Position numbers and translations under genes: made by a program
NCBI RefSeq assembly: GCF_046054195.1
Contig: NZ_JBEQCS010000002.1
Span: 124,001-188,000 of the forward strand
Direction: 5' to 3'
Origin: Celerinatantimonas sp046054195
GTDB lineage: Bacteria > Pseudomonadota > Gammaproteobacteria > Enterobacterales > Celerinatantimonadaceae
Length of the DNA: 64,000 nucleotides
The notes under the pieces: generated by a model
What the model saw: only the letters and a program-made list of their open reading frames with translations
What the model was told of the DNA's origin: nothing
The model's database searches: none
Part shown: positions 43,072 through 52,037 of the stretch, in pieces
Numbering within the stretch: the first letter of the stretch is position 1
How the letters are laid out: the number at the start of each line of letters is the position of its first letter

Positions 43072-46000
43072 CTAATTCGCTGGACCACGGGCGGCAGCGA
43101 GTTGCATCATAGCGATGCAATCTTCCATCTGTCGCTCTTTGGCAACTTCCAGCGGTGATTGTCCCTGCTCATTGAGCAAGAGCGGATCACCACCGCCAAG
43201 TACGAGCGCCATGATCACCGGTTTCACACATGCTTCGTAATGCTGCTCATCACCGCGAAAGAAGGTAGCAAAATGCAGCGATGTGTTGCCGCGTTCATCT
43301 CTGGCGTTGACATCATGCCCTTGGCTTAACGCCGCTTTGACAATATCAACATTACCTTGATAGGCAGCCAAGTGCAGCGGAGTCAGGCCCCAGTTATTGG
43401 CTTGATACGGCACCTTAAACTGCTGTTGCAAGAGCGTGAACCAATTATTGGCCAGCTCGAAATCGTCATGCTGTGCCACCGCATGCAGCAAGTTATCGCC
43501 ATCGGCTTCTACGGTGTTAGCAACCTCTTCAAGATTGAGATATTGCAGTAATAACTGCTGCGCTTCATGGCCGATATAACGCAGCGCAAACCAGATCAGT
43601 GAAGGACCTTCGCCTTGTGTTGCAAGCAAAGCGCCAAGTTTAATCAAGTGCGGTACTAACGCCAGTTGTGGCTGATGCAAGGCCAACATCAACGGCGTAA
43701 GTCTCTCATGTTGACTGGCAAGATTGATGTTAGCACCAGCAGTGACCAGCAGATTGAGCGTTTGCATCTTCTCTGTAGCTCGTAGCGCCTGTTGCTCGGC
43801 TTCCGGCAGTTCGCTATCTATGTCAATTTCTACGGCGCGATTATTCATCAACGCGCAGATCAGCGGCGTATTACCCCGTTCGTTATAGGTATCGACTTTG
43901 GCGCCGCGGCCAAGTAACTCGGCCACCACGCAGTTTTCGCCTAATGAGGCTGCAATATGCAGTGGGCTATCGCCGTTTTCATCAACAGCATTGATATCCG
44001 CTCCCGCATCCAACAGCATTTTCACGGCGGTTAAACGCCGCTGCGGCTGTGTATTTTCATAGCTAATCGCTTTGTGTAAGCAGCTTTGTGGCGGCCAACC
44101 GCCGCTGGCACTTGGGTCGGCACCAAGGTCAATCAGATAGCGCATCCACAGGAGGCGCGAGTCGATCGAAGCAAATACCAACGGTGTCGCATGCGTGGCT
44201 TCGTTGCGCTCAGTCACATCCAACATGCCTTTGCGCTGCAGTAGTTGTAGATATTCCAGCACCCGTTCTTGGCTTAATCTGGTTCGGCTGTTCATCAAGA
44301 AATGCACATAGTGTTCACCATTGCCGCTAACAGGCTGATGCGGATCGGCGCCGTTATCCAGTAGTAGCTCGACCACATCCAGATTATCGCCGAGTGAAGT
44401 CATCTCCAACGCGCTCAATTCCCGACGGAACATGTCCGCATCACCGGCACCGGGGACCAACTCTCGTTGCAGTGTGAGGTTAGGATCGGCGCCCATGTCT
44501 AGCAGTAATGAACTCAGCGCCATCGCGCTATCCCCATCGTGCCAATCGAGCACCATCATCAGTAATGTCAACTCTTCAGAGATGATTTTTTCGTTGCTGG
44601 GATAGCGCTTAATCGACCGATTGATGTCAGTACAACGTGCCAACAAGCAACGCATGGTCGGCAACGCCACTTGATTGCTGATCGCCTCTCGTAGCAGCGG
44701 CCCAGCCTCGTCACTATCAACATCTAACTCAGGGATTTGCCCAAGTAACGAGCTAATATCATCGCCCTCGTTGGCGTTAAGACACCAATAGGTGATCAAG
44801 TTACCGACGCTGTCGGGTTTCACCCGCTTATTGATATCCCAGCCCACTTGCAGCAGCGCGCGAGCCAACATCATAAACACATCGTCGCCACTGATATTCA
44901 CTGCCAGATGCGCCAAGGTGCGGCAATCGGTCATGCTGTCGTTGCGCGACATGTTGTAATAGAACGGCGTATCCAGCGGCAACTCGGCCCCGTGGCTCTG
45001 GTACAGGCGGCTTAACTTCACCAAGGTATCGGCAAGCTCTTCGGCGGAGTATTTTTTACCGTGAAAATTTTTGGTAAACAGTTTGGTGAATAGCGTTGAT
45101 TTATCTTGCTCTTGATAAAAAAGATCGGCACCGCGATCGGCCAGCATAGATGCTAAAGCGATGCGTTGATACCAAACGGCAAACAAAAAGGCGGAATGAC
45201 CATGGCTTTCAATCGCAGCGCCATGCTCGAGTAGCCATAAGAGCAATAAGTCGGCCTCAGGTAACTCATCATAGCCACAGATTAAAATTTGTAAGCTGGT
45301 GAGCCGACGGCCATACCATTTGGTCGTAACATCAATATCCACGCCTTTATTCAACAACGCGGTTAAGCAGCGTTGTTTTAAATCGAATTCAACATTGGTG
45401 GCAACCACTAACTCAGTGAAATACATGTCCAAAATAGGCGCACCATCTATCTGGCTACTGATGACATTGAGATAGTCGCGTTTACGGTGCAACAAAATTC
45501 CCAAAGGCAAGCCCACCTGATATTGCTCATTCAACGCCAACAAATTCATCCGCATCTCTTCTGTCGGGAAATTGTTGAAGTTGAAATACGGGATCAAATC
45601 TTCTAGTTCGAACTTAGGAATGGCAACTTCCAACTCCAGTAGCGTCAGGAAGGTACTAAAACGCTTATTTCTTAATGCGATAGTTGGTAGTGAGTCAAAG
45701 CCTTCTTCTGGGCTTTCAGGTTCACGCACCTGTAGAGCACCCGTATCGAGCAGCTCCTGCAAAATACACGCAATGGCCACCCGTAACGGTTCATCCATCG
45801 AGTAGCTATCAGCCAACAGTGGATTAGTCAGCATTTGACACAGCGGCGTATCGGTTTGCTTATTGCCTATATTGACATCGGCCCCCAACTCAATCAGCGT
45901 GCGCACCATGTTAGGTTTTGGCATCACATCTTTGTTACCGATATAAAATGCCAGAGGCGTTAAGCCAGTATTGCGTTCATCAATTTCATTAATATCGGCA

Positions 46001-46386
46001 CCTAAGTCCAGCAAAGCCTGCAGATAATCTGCCGATACCTTTTTAAACTGCAACACATAATGCAGCACTGGCAGACCATCAATGTACTTAGGCAACGCTT
46101 CACCACGCGCCAAAAACAGTTGTAGTAGCTGCGATGATAAGCTTGCGACCACATGTTCCATCACGGGCTGGCCTGCTCGCTCAGCACCAGAGGCTGAGTC
46201 AACACCGGCGTCCAACAGCATCGCGGCAATCTCAGCTTGCTGGTGATGGATGGCGTAATACAATAAACCACGTCCATCATCATCGCTCGCATGGTAATTT
46301 TTCTCAGCGGAAAGTATGGAGGCTAGTGAGTCAACATTGCCAGTGCGAATGAGAGAAACAAGCATTGGGAAAGGGGTAAAAAGCAT
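43072..46386 (-). CDS. giant ankyrin-repeat protein
   Basis: A 1104-residue protein built of ankyrin repeats along most of its length. Clear units are DSPLHIAASLGENCVVAELL near residue 810, WGLTPLHLAAYQGNVDIVKAAL near 1000 and NTSLHFATFFRGDEQ near 1035; others are degenerate. The start at 46386 has GGAG 5 bases upstream; an open frame reaches back to 46581 but lacks support. No signal peptide or enzyme domain is seen. It is probably a cytosolic binding protein. Ankyrin proteins occur as toxin partners or immunity factors, which is only a hint here. Confidence 0.82.
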   Translation of the reverse strand: MLFTPFPMLVSLIRTGNVDSLASILSAEKNYHASDDDGRGLLYYAIHHQQAEIAAMLLDAGVDSASGAERAGQPVMEHVVASLSSQLLQLFLARGEALPKYIDGLPVLHYVLQFKKVSADYLQALLDLGADINEIDERNTGLTPLAFYIGNKDVMPKPNMVRTLIELGADVNIGNKQTDTPLCQMLTNPLLADSYSMDEPLRVAIACILQELLDTGALQVREPESPEEGFDSLPTIALRNKRFSTFLTLLELEVAIPKFELEDLIPYFNFNNFPTEEMRMNLLALNEQYQVGLPLGILLHRKRDYLNVISSQIDGAPILDMYFTELVVATNVEFDLKQRCLTALLNKGVDIDVTTKWYGRRLTSLQILICGYDELPEADLLLLWLLEHGAAIESHGHSAFLFAVWYQRIALASMLADRGADLFYQEQDKSTLFTKLFTKNFHGKKYSAEELADTLVKLSRLYQSHGAELPLDTPFYYNMSRNDSMTDCRTLAHLAVNISGDDVFMMLARALLQVGWDINKRVKPDSVGNLITYWCLNANEGDDISSLLGQIPELDVDSDEAGPLLREAISNQVALPTMRCLLARCTDINRSIKRYPSNEKIISEELTLLMMVLDWHDGDSAMALSSLLLDMGADPNLTLQRELVPGAGDADMFRRELSALEMTSLGDNLDVVELLLDNGADPHQPVSGNGEHYVHFLMNSRTRLSQERVLEYLQLLQRKGMLDVTERNEATHATPLVFASIDSRLLWMRYLIDLGADPSASGGWPPQSCLHKAISYENTQPQRRLTAVKMLLDAGADINAVDENGDSPLHIAASLGENCVVAELLGRGAKVDTYNERGNTPLICALMNNRAVEIDIDSELPEAEQQALRATEKMQTLNLLVTAGANINLASQHERLTPLMLALHQPQLALVPHLIKLGALLATQGEGPSLIWFALRYIGHEAQQLLLQYLNLEEVANTVEADGDNLLHAVAQHDDFELANNWFTLLQQQFKVPYQANNWGLTPLHLAAYQGNVDIVKAALSQGHDVNARDERGNTSLHFATFFRGDEQHYEACVKPVIMALVLGGGDPLLLNEQGQSPLEVAKERQMEDCIAMMQLAAARGPAN

Positions 46387-46890
46387 ACGTACTCCATGTG
46401 AGCTTTTTAGTAACGCAAAGGTGATAACGAAGGGAACCACAGTACTATCAATTCGGTAAGCATACTCATTTTTAACCAACATATACGTTAGCAATAGAGT
46501 GCGCGCCATCAAGGGCGCTAAGCTTATCACAACCGCACTATGCTCTCTAGCAGCCCACATGTTCATTTGCAGCGACATCAACTACAGTAAAGCTTTAGCA
46601 AAGGTGCGAACAAATCTTCGCGACACTTTGGATTTGTATGCCATAGTCATTCAAGGCAGCTAACCGCTGGCATGCGGGAAAATAGAAAAGTTGGCTAGCG
46701 AAAAAGGGATTAGGGATGGTGCAAATAAGTCCCTGATATGAGACCAAATACACATTTGGTTTACCAATAAATCAGTCGGCCTATGGAAAATAACTTACAT
46801 TCGCTGATAACGAATTCCCTAGTAAACACCGTCAGACTCGTAAACAAACCTTCCCGTCTTGGGATGAATAAACTCTTCCTTGGGCAAAAC
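46387..46890. other. spacer upstream of the ankyrin gene
   Basis: About 500 bases between the ankyrin start and the IS3 remnant. A minus-strand piece at about 46820-46890 reads LPKEEFIHPKTGRFVYES before a stop, a coherent-looking peptide that I cannot place. The ankyrin promoter must lie in this region. Confidence 0.4.
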
Positions 46891-47158
46891 TACTCGTGTT
46901 TATCGAGCGCTTTAGGCTGATATCGATAAGCTGAGTTACTGATTACAACTGCGCGACCAGCAAGACGTAAACTGACGTTTTACACTTGCCGTACATAGTC
47001 AACAAGTTCATGTCTAATCGCTCTGTTCACAGTTTTTTTGATGAGCTTTTTGAGAATTTGATGCACCAAGATTAACTCTACAAACATTGATTTAAGGCGA
47101 CTATTTTCTCTTCTAACTCTCTTAAGCGTTTGTCATCCCCGCTTGCCATTGCTAACTG
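46891..47158 (-). pseudogene. IS3-family transposase remnant (orfA end and orfB start)
   Basis: Read leftward, a piece of orfA (MASGDDKRLRELEEKIVAL, 47158-47078) passes by a frameshift into ILKKLIKKTVNRAIRHELVD, then VRQV, a stop codon, then NVSLRLAGRAVVISNSAYRYQP (47084-46891). This is the well-known junction of the two IS3-family reading frames. The internal stop, the frameshift and the loss of the DDE catalytic domain show it is dead. No terminal inverted repeats were found. Confidence 0.82.
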
Positions 47159-47183
47159 TTACCAAACATTACCCCCTAAAACA

Positions 47184-47209
47184 AAAAAAGCCCATGTAAA
47201 CATGGGCTT
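47184..47209 (-). terminator. guaA: guaA terminator
   Basis: A perfect 9-bp stem AAGCCCATG / CATGGGCTT with a 4-base loop. Read on the minus strand it is followed by a run of seven T. It lies 48 bases after the guaA stop. Confidence 0.92.
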
Positions 47210-47256
47210 ATATATAGTTTTATGCGTTATGAATGCTAGCTAATACTAATGTGCAA

Positions 47257-48837
47257 TTATTCCCACTCAATGGTCGCTGGTGGCTTGCCGGAAATATCAT
47301 AAACAACGCGGCTAATGCCATCGATTTCATTGATGATACGGCTAGAAACACGGCCTAAGAACTCATATGGTAAATGAGCCCAATGAGCGGTCATAAAGTC
47401 AATCGTTTCAACCGCACGCAAGCTAACGACCCAGTCATATTTACGACCATCGCCCATCACCCCCACACTGCGCACAGGCAAGAATACGGTAAAGGCCTGA
47501 CTAACCTTATGGTATAAATCAGCTTTATGCAGCTCTTCAATAAAGATTGCATCCGCGCGGCGCAGCAAGTCACAGTATTCTTTTTTAACTTCACCCAACA
47601 CTCGCACGCCAAGCCCAGGCCCTGGGAATGGATGACGATACAGCATGTCGTATGGCAATCCCAGCTCTAAACCGATTTTGCGAACTTCATCTTTAAACAG
47701 CTCTTTAAGCGGCTCAACCAAGCCCATTTTCATGTCTTCAGGTAAACCGCCCACGTTATGATGCGATTTAATCACATGTGCTTTACCTGTTTTTGAACCA
47801 GCTGATTCAATCACATCAGGATAAATAGTACCTTGAGCCAACCATTTCGCATTCGTCAGTTGTTTGGATTGTTCATCGAATACTTCGACAAAAACGCGGC
47901 CGATGGTTTTACGTTTATGTTCAGGATCGTCAATTCCAGTTAAAGCAGATAAGAAGCGATCTTCGGCATCAACTTTGATGATGTTAAGGCCAAATTTATC
48001 ACCAAACATCTCCATTACCTGATCCGCTTCATTTAGACGCAACAGACCATTATCGACAAAAACGCAGGTCAATTTACTACCGATAGCACGGTGGATAAGC
48101 ATTGCCACGACTGAGGAGTCAACCCCACCAGAAAGGCCTAGAATAACCTGATCATCACCGACTGTTTCTTTAATCTGAGCCACTGCATTGTCAATAATTG
48201 AGCTTGCTGTCCACAGTGCTTCACACTGACAAATATCCAGTACAAAGTGTTTTAAGATGGCTAAACCTTGCTGTGTATGAGTCACTTCTGGGTGAAATTG
48301 AACCCCGTAAAAACGGCGTTTTTCATCAGCCATGACTGCAAATTGACAGGTTTCAGTGCGAGCAACCGCTTCAAAACCCTCAGGAATCGCAGAGACTTTA
48401 TCGCCATGGCTCATCCAAACATCTAACAATGATTTACCATCATCGTTAAGCGCATCTTGCAGGCCTCTTAAGAATGGAGAATCAGTTAACACTTCGACTT
48501 GCGCGTAACCGAACTCACCTTCACCAACGCCTTTAATGACTTCACCGCCTAACTGGGCAGACATAGTCTGCATACCATAGCAGATCCCTAAAACTGGGAC
48601 GCCCGCGGTAAATACATACTCAGGAGCACGTGGAGAGTTGGCCTCTATCACACTCTCAGGTCCCCCGGACAAGATGATGCCGTCTGGGGCAAATTCACGG
48701 ATAGCGTCTTCATCGACATCCCATCCCCATAATTCACAATACACACCAATCTCACGGATCCGTCGGGCAATTAACTGCGTATATTGGGAACCAAAGTCCA
48801 GGATCAAAATACGATGGTCATGGATATCTTTGCTCAT
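47257..48837 (-). CDS. guaA: GMP synthase (glutamine-hydrolysing)
   Basis: A 526-residue enzyme converting XMP to GMP with ATP and glutamine. The amidotransferase domain (about 1-205) has the Cys in LGICYGMQ and His/Glu in HPEVTH. The ATP pyrophosphatase loop is LGLSGGVDSSV. The C-terminal dimer domain ends PPATIEWE. Start MSKDIHDH at 48837 matches the family; a TTG frame at 48867 is longer. It is downstream of guaB on the same strand, the classical guaBA order. Confidence 0.96.
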   Translation of the reverse strand: MSKDIHDHRILILDFGSQYTQLIARRIREIGVYCELWGWDVDEDAIREFAPDGIILSGGPESVIEANSPRAPEYVFTAGVPVLGICYGMQTMSAQLGGEVIKGVGEGEFGYAQVEVLTDSPFLRGLQDALNDDGKSLLDVWMSHGDKVSAIPEGFEAVARTETCQFAVMADEKRRFYGVQFHPEVTHTQQGLAILKHFVLDICQCEALWTASSIIDNAVAQIKETVGDDQVILGLSGGVDSSVVAMLIHRAIGSKLTCVFVDNGLLRLNEADQVMEMFGDKFGLNIIKVDAEDRFLSALTGIDDPEHKRKTIGRVFVEVFDEQSKQLTNAKWLAQGTIYPDVIESAGSKTGKAHVIKSHHNVGGLPEDMKMGLVEPLKELFKDEVRKIGLELGLPYDMLYRHPFPGPGLGVRVLGEVKKEYCDLLRRADAIFIEELHKADLYHKVSQAFTVFLPVRSVGVMGDGRKYDWVVSLRAVETIDFMTAHWAHLPYEFLGRVSSRIINEIDGISRVVYDISGKPPATIEWE

Positions 48838-48873
48838 AGCCTGTTCATTCTCTATCAATGTCTGCAAATAAAT

Positions 48874-48897
48874 CGGCGAGGTTTAAAAACCTCGCCG
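48874..48897 (-). terminator. guaB-guaA intergenic hairpin
   Basis: A perfect 11-bp stem CGGCGAGGTTT / AAACCTCGCCG in the 87-base guaB-guaA gap. It may attenuate guaA relative to guaB or stabilise the guaB message end. Confidence 0.65.
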
Positions 48898-48924
48898 CAT
48901 TATGATGGCTCAGCCAACAAATTA

Positions 48925-50388
48925 CTAACCACCTAAACGATAGTTAGGCGACTCTTTGGTAATTGTAACATCATGGACGTGACTTTCCCCCATACCCGCA
49001 TTAGTAATTTTTACAAATTCAGCTTTGGTATTGAGTTCAGTAATTGTTGCACAACCAGTTAAGCCCATACATGAACGTAACCCGCCCATTTGTTGATGGA
49101 TGATCTCTTTAAGTAAACCTTTGTATGCGATACGACCTTCAATCCCTTCTGGAACCAGTTTGTCGGCGGCGTTATCGCTCTGGAAGTAGCGATCTGATGA
49201 GCCTTTAGACATCGCACCTAATGAACCCATACCACGGTAAGATTTAAATGAACGACCTTGATACAGCTCAATTTCACCAGGGGCTTCTTCGGTTCCTGCG
49301 AACATACTGCCAACCATCACACAGCTTGCACCCGCAGCTAGAGCTTTAGCAATATCACCAGAGAAACGAATACCACCATCAGCGATAACAGGAACACCAG
49401 TTCCTTCAAGTGCATCAACCGCATCAGAAACCGCACTAATCTGTGGCACACCAACACCGGTTACAATTCGAGTGGTACAGATTGAACCCGGGCCAATCCC
49501 AACTTTTACAGCACTAACACCAGCTTCGACCAATGCTTTTGCACCAGCGGCTGTTGCGACATTACCACCAATAATTTGTAAATCAGGATAAGCTAAACGA
49601 GTCTCGTGGATGCGATCTAAAACGCCCTGTGAATGACCATGAGATGAATCAATCAGCAATACGTCAACGCCAGCTTCTACAAGAGCTGCAACGCGTTCTT
49701 CGTTACCAGCACCAGCGCCTACAGCCGCACCTACTCGCAAGCGACCTAATTCATCTTTACAAGCGTATGGTTTGCTTTCAGCTTTTTTGAAGTCTTTAGC
49801 GGTGATCATGCCGCGCAGTTTAAAGTCATCATCAACTAACAGCATTTTTTCAATACGGTTAGTATGCATTAACTGCTGAACACGCTCACGCGTTGTTTCG
49901 GTTGTCGTGATCAATTTATCTTTTGGAGTCATCACTTTGCCAACCAGTGTATCTAGGTTGCTTTCAAAGCGCATATCACGGCCAGTAATAATACCAACTA
50001 GCTCATTATCGCCAGTGACAACAGGGTAGCTTGCAAAACCATTTTGTTTGGTCAGCTCAACTACTTCTCGCAGAGTCATTTCAGCTGAAACTGTAACAGG
50101 ATTAAGTACCACGCCATTTTCGTGTTTTTTGACTTTACGTACTTCTAATGCCTGAGCCTCAATTGACATGTTTTTGTGAATAAACCCAATTCCACCTTCC
50201 TGAGCTAGGGCAATAGCCAAGCGCGATTCAGTAACGGTATCCATCGCTGCTGAAATCATCGGGATATTAAGTTTAATTTTAGCGGTTAGCTGCGTTTCCA
50301 GCTTCGCGGTGTTAGGCAGGACCTGCGAATGTGCGGGCACTAATAGCACATCATCGAAGGTTAAAGCTTCTTTTTGAATTCTCAACAT
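48925..50388 (-). CDS. guaB: inosine-5'-monophosphate dehydrogenase
   Basis: A 487-residue enzyme for the NAD-dependent oxidation of IMP to XMP, the committed step to GMP. The catalytic Cys is in GIGPGSICTTRIVTG. The two CBS regulatory domains sit at about 93-200 (PVVTGDNELVGIITGRD). The IMP-binding ADGGIRFSGDIAKALA and active-site flap SDRYFQ are present. It is divergent from xseA, as in E. coli. Confidence 0.96.
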   Translation of the reverse strand: MLRIQKEALTFDDVLLVPAHSQVLPNTAKLETQLTAKIKLNIPMISAAMDTVTESRLAIALAQEGGIGFIHKNMSIEAQALEVRKVKKHENGVVLNPVTVSAEMTLREVVELTKQNGFASYPVVTGDNELVGIITGRDMRFESNLDTLVGKVMTPKDKLITTTETTRERVQQLMHTNRIEKMLLVDDDFKLRGMITAKDFKKAESKPYACKDELGRLRVGAAVGAGAGNEERVAALVEAGVDVLLIDSSHGHSQGVLDRIHETRLAYPDLQIIGGNVATAAGAKALVEAGVSAVKVGIGPGSICTTRIVTGVGVPQISAVSDAVDALEGTGVPVIADGGIRFSGDIAKALAAGASCVMVGSMFAGTEEAPGEIELYQGRSFKSYRGMGSLGAMSKGSSDRYFQSDNAADKLVPEGIEGRIAYKGLLKEIIHQQMGGLRSCMGLTGCATITELNTKAEFVKITNAGMGESHVHDVTITKESPNYRLGG

Positions 50389-50526
50389 TGCAACATCTCA
50401 CCGTAATTAAAAATCTGTCTGGGGGTGTAAATATTGCGAATGGATTATATGCTTTTCGCTGGTCAAGGTAAAACAAAAAGTGGTATTTTGGATGATTAAA
50501 TTTTTAAGTCACAAAGATTGCCCGAT

Positions 50527-51909
50527 ATGGACCCACTGTTAAACGACCCAAATATTTTTTCTGTCAGTCAACTTAACGCTCAGGTTCGCCAGATGTTAGA
50601 GTCGGCATTTAGCGAAATCTGGCTCAAAGGGGAAATATCCAACTTATCTAAACCTTATTCAGGGCACTGGTACTTTAGCCTCAAAGACAATCGTTCACAG
50701 GTACGCTGCGCGATGTTTAAAGGGCAAAACCGCAAGGTTCTCTTTGATGTCACCGATGGGCAACAGGTTTTAGTCAGAGCGCGTATTAGCGTTTATGAAC
50801 CCCGTGGGGACTACCAACTTATTGTGCAATCGATGCAACCCGATGGCCTTGGCGCGATGCAATTAGCCTATGAGCAATTGCGCAGCAAGCTAGCTGCCGA
50901 AGGGCTCTTTGCCGAACAAAACAAAAGGCCGCTGCCACAGGTTATCCAACGCGTTGGCGTAATCACCTCAGCCAGTGGCGCTGCATTTCACGATATTACA
51001 GCCGTTCTCAAACGACTCGCTCCGAGTATCCAAATTGTCCTCTACCCCAGTTCAGTGCAAGGAGAGCTTGCCCCTAGCGGATTATGTCAAGCGCTAACAC
51101 TTGCGAATCAGCGACAGGAGGTCGATGTCATCATTATTGGCCGTGGTGGGGGCTCGCTTGAAGATTTATGGGCCTTTAACAATGAGGCTCTAGCCCGGTT
51201 AGTGGCTGATAGCCAACTTCCTATTATCTCAGCTGTTGGCCATGAAATTGATTTTACCTTAACTGATTTTGCCGCTGATTATAGAGCGCCAACACCATCT
51301 GCGGCTGCTGAAAAAGTCGCTTATGGCGTTCATTCGCTCAGCCAGCGTTACCAACAATTGCATACTCGATTGAGCCAACTAAGTGGACAATACCAACATA
51401 ATTGGCAGCAAAAATTTCAGTACCTAAAACAGCGCCTGAATAACCAATCACCGCTTCGTCAATTACAAGTACGCCAGCAGCAACTTGATGAATACTCGCA
51501 GCGGCTGCAACGAGCACTATCCAAAGACTTGCAACATCGCCATCAAATTTGCCAACACTTAGAACAAAGGATGTATCAAGCATCCCCAGAACGATTGCTC
51601 GGGCAAAAGTCCGTCTATTTAGCGCAGCTTCGCGAGCGCCTAGCAATGGCAAGTAATAACCATTTTAAAAACGCCCAAAACCGCTTTTCTCGAACCATTG
51701 ATCAACTCCGAGCTCTGAGTCCTTTAGCGGTTCTCGCGCGCGGCTACAGCACCATTCAGAATGATTCTGGTCACTGGCTAACTCATATCAAGCAGTTTCA
51801 ACCGGACCAAACAGTCACGATTACGCTTCAAGATGGTCAAGCCCGTGCAATCGTAAAATCAACGAATGAACAATCTGTGCCAAACTTACCAGATTCGCCT
51901 AAAAATTAA
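50527..51909 (+). CDS. xseA: exodeoxyribonuclease VII large subunit
   Basis: A 460-residue large subunit of ExoVII, which degrades single-stranded DNA and works with XseB (not in the window). The OB-fold N-terminus (about 10-110) has IWLKGEISNLSKPYSGHWYF and RCAMFKG. The catalytic domain has RVGVITSASGAAFHDI, VIIIGRGGGSLEDLW and SAVGHEIDFTLTDF. A coiled-coil follows, as in the family. A TTG at 50518 is an alternative start; neither start has a strong ribosome site. Confidence 0.94.
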   Translation: MDPLLNDPNIFSVSQLNAQVRQMLESAFSEIWLKGEISNLSKPYSGHWYFSLKDNRSQVRCAMFKGQNRKVLFDVTDGQQVLVRARISVYEPRGDYQLIVQSMQPDGLGAMQLAYEQLRSKLAAEGLFAEQNKRPLPQVIQRVGVITSASGAAFHDITAVLKRLAPSIQIVLYPSSVQGELAPSGLCQALTLANQRQEVDVIIIGRGGGSLEDLWAFNNEALARLVADSQLPIISAVGHEIDFTLTDFAADYRAPTPSAAAEKVAYGVHSLSQRYQQLHTRLSQLSGQYQHNWQQKFQYLKQRLNNQSPLRQLQVRQQQLDEYSQRLQRALSKDLQHRHQICQHLEQRMYQASPERLLGQKSVYLAQLRERLAMASNNHFKNAQNRFSRTIDQLRALSPLAVLARGYSTIQNDSGHWLTHIKQFQPDQTVTITLQDGQARAIVKSTNEQSVPNLPDSPKN

Positions 51910-52037
51910 GCAGTTAACTCTTTTAATGTTAGCAAACTTGCTTTAGTACAACTATTGTTAAAATAGTGGTAGTGCTTGGTCATCTAATAATAATATTATC
52001 AATATTGTGGATTAATGAGTTTAGATAAGGACAGATC

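Noticed and set aside
46387..46581. Upstream extension of the ankyrin gene to an ATG at 46581
   Set aside because: GGAG lies 5 bases before the ATG at 46386, and the extra 65 residues are hydrophobic-mixed with no repeat or signal-peptide character.
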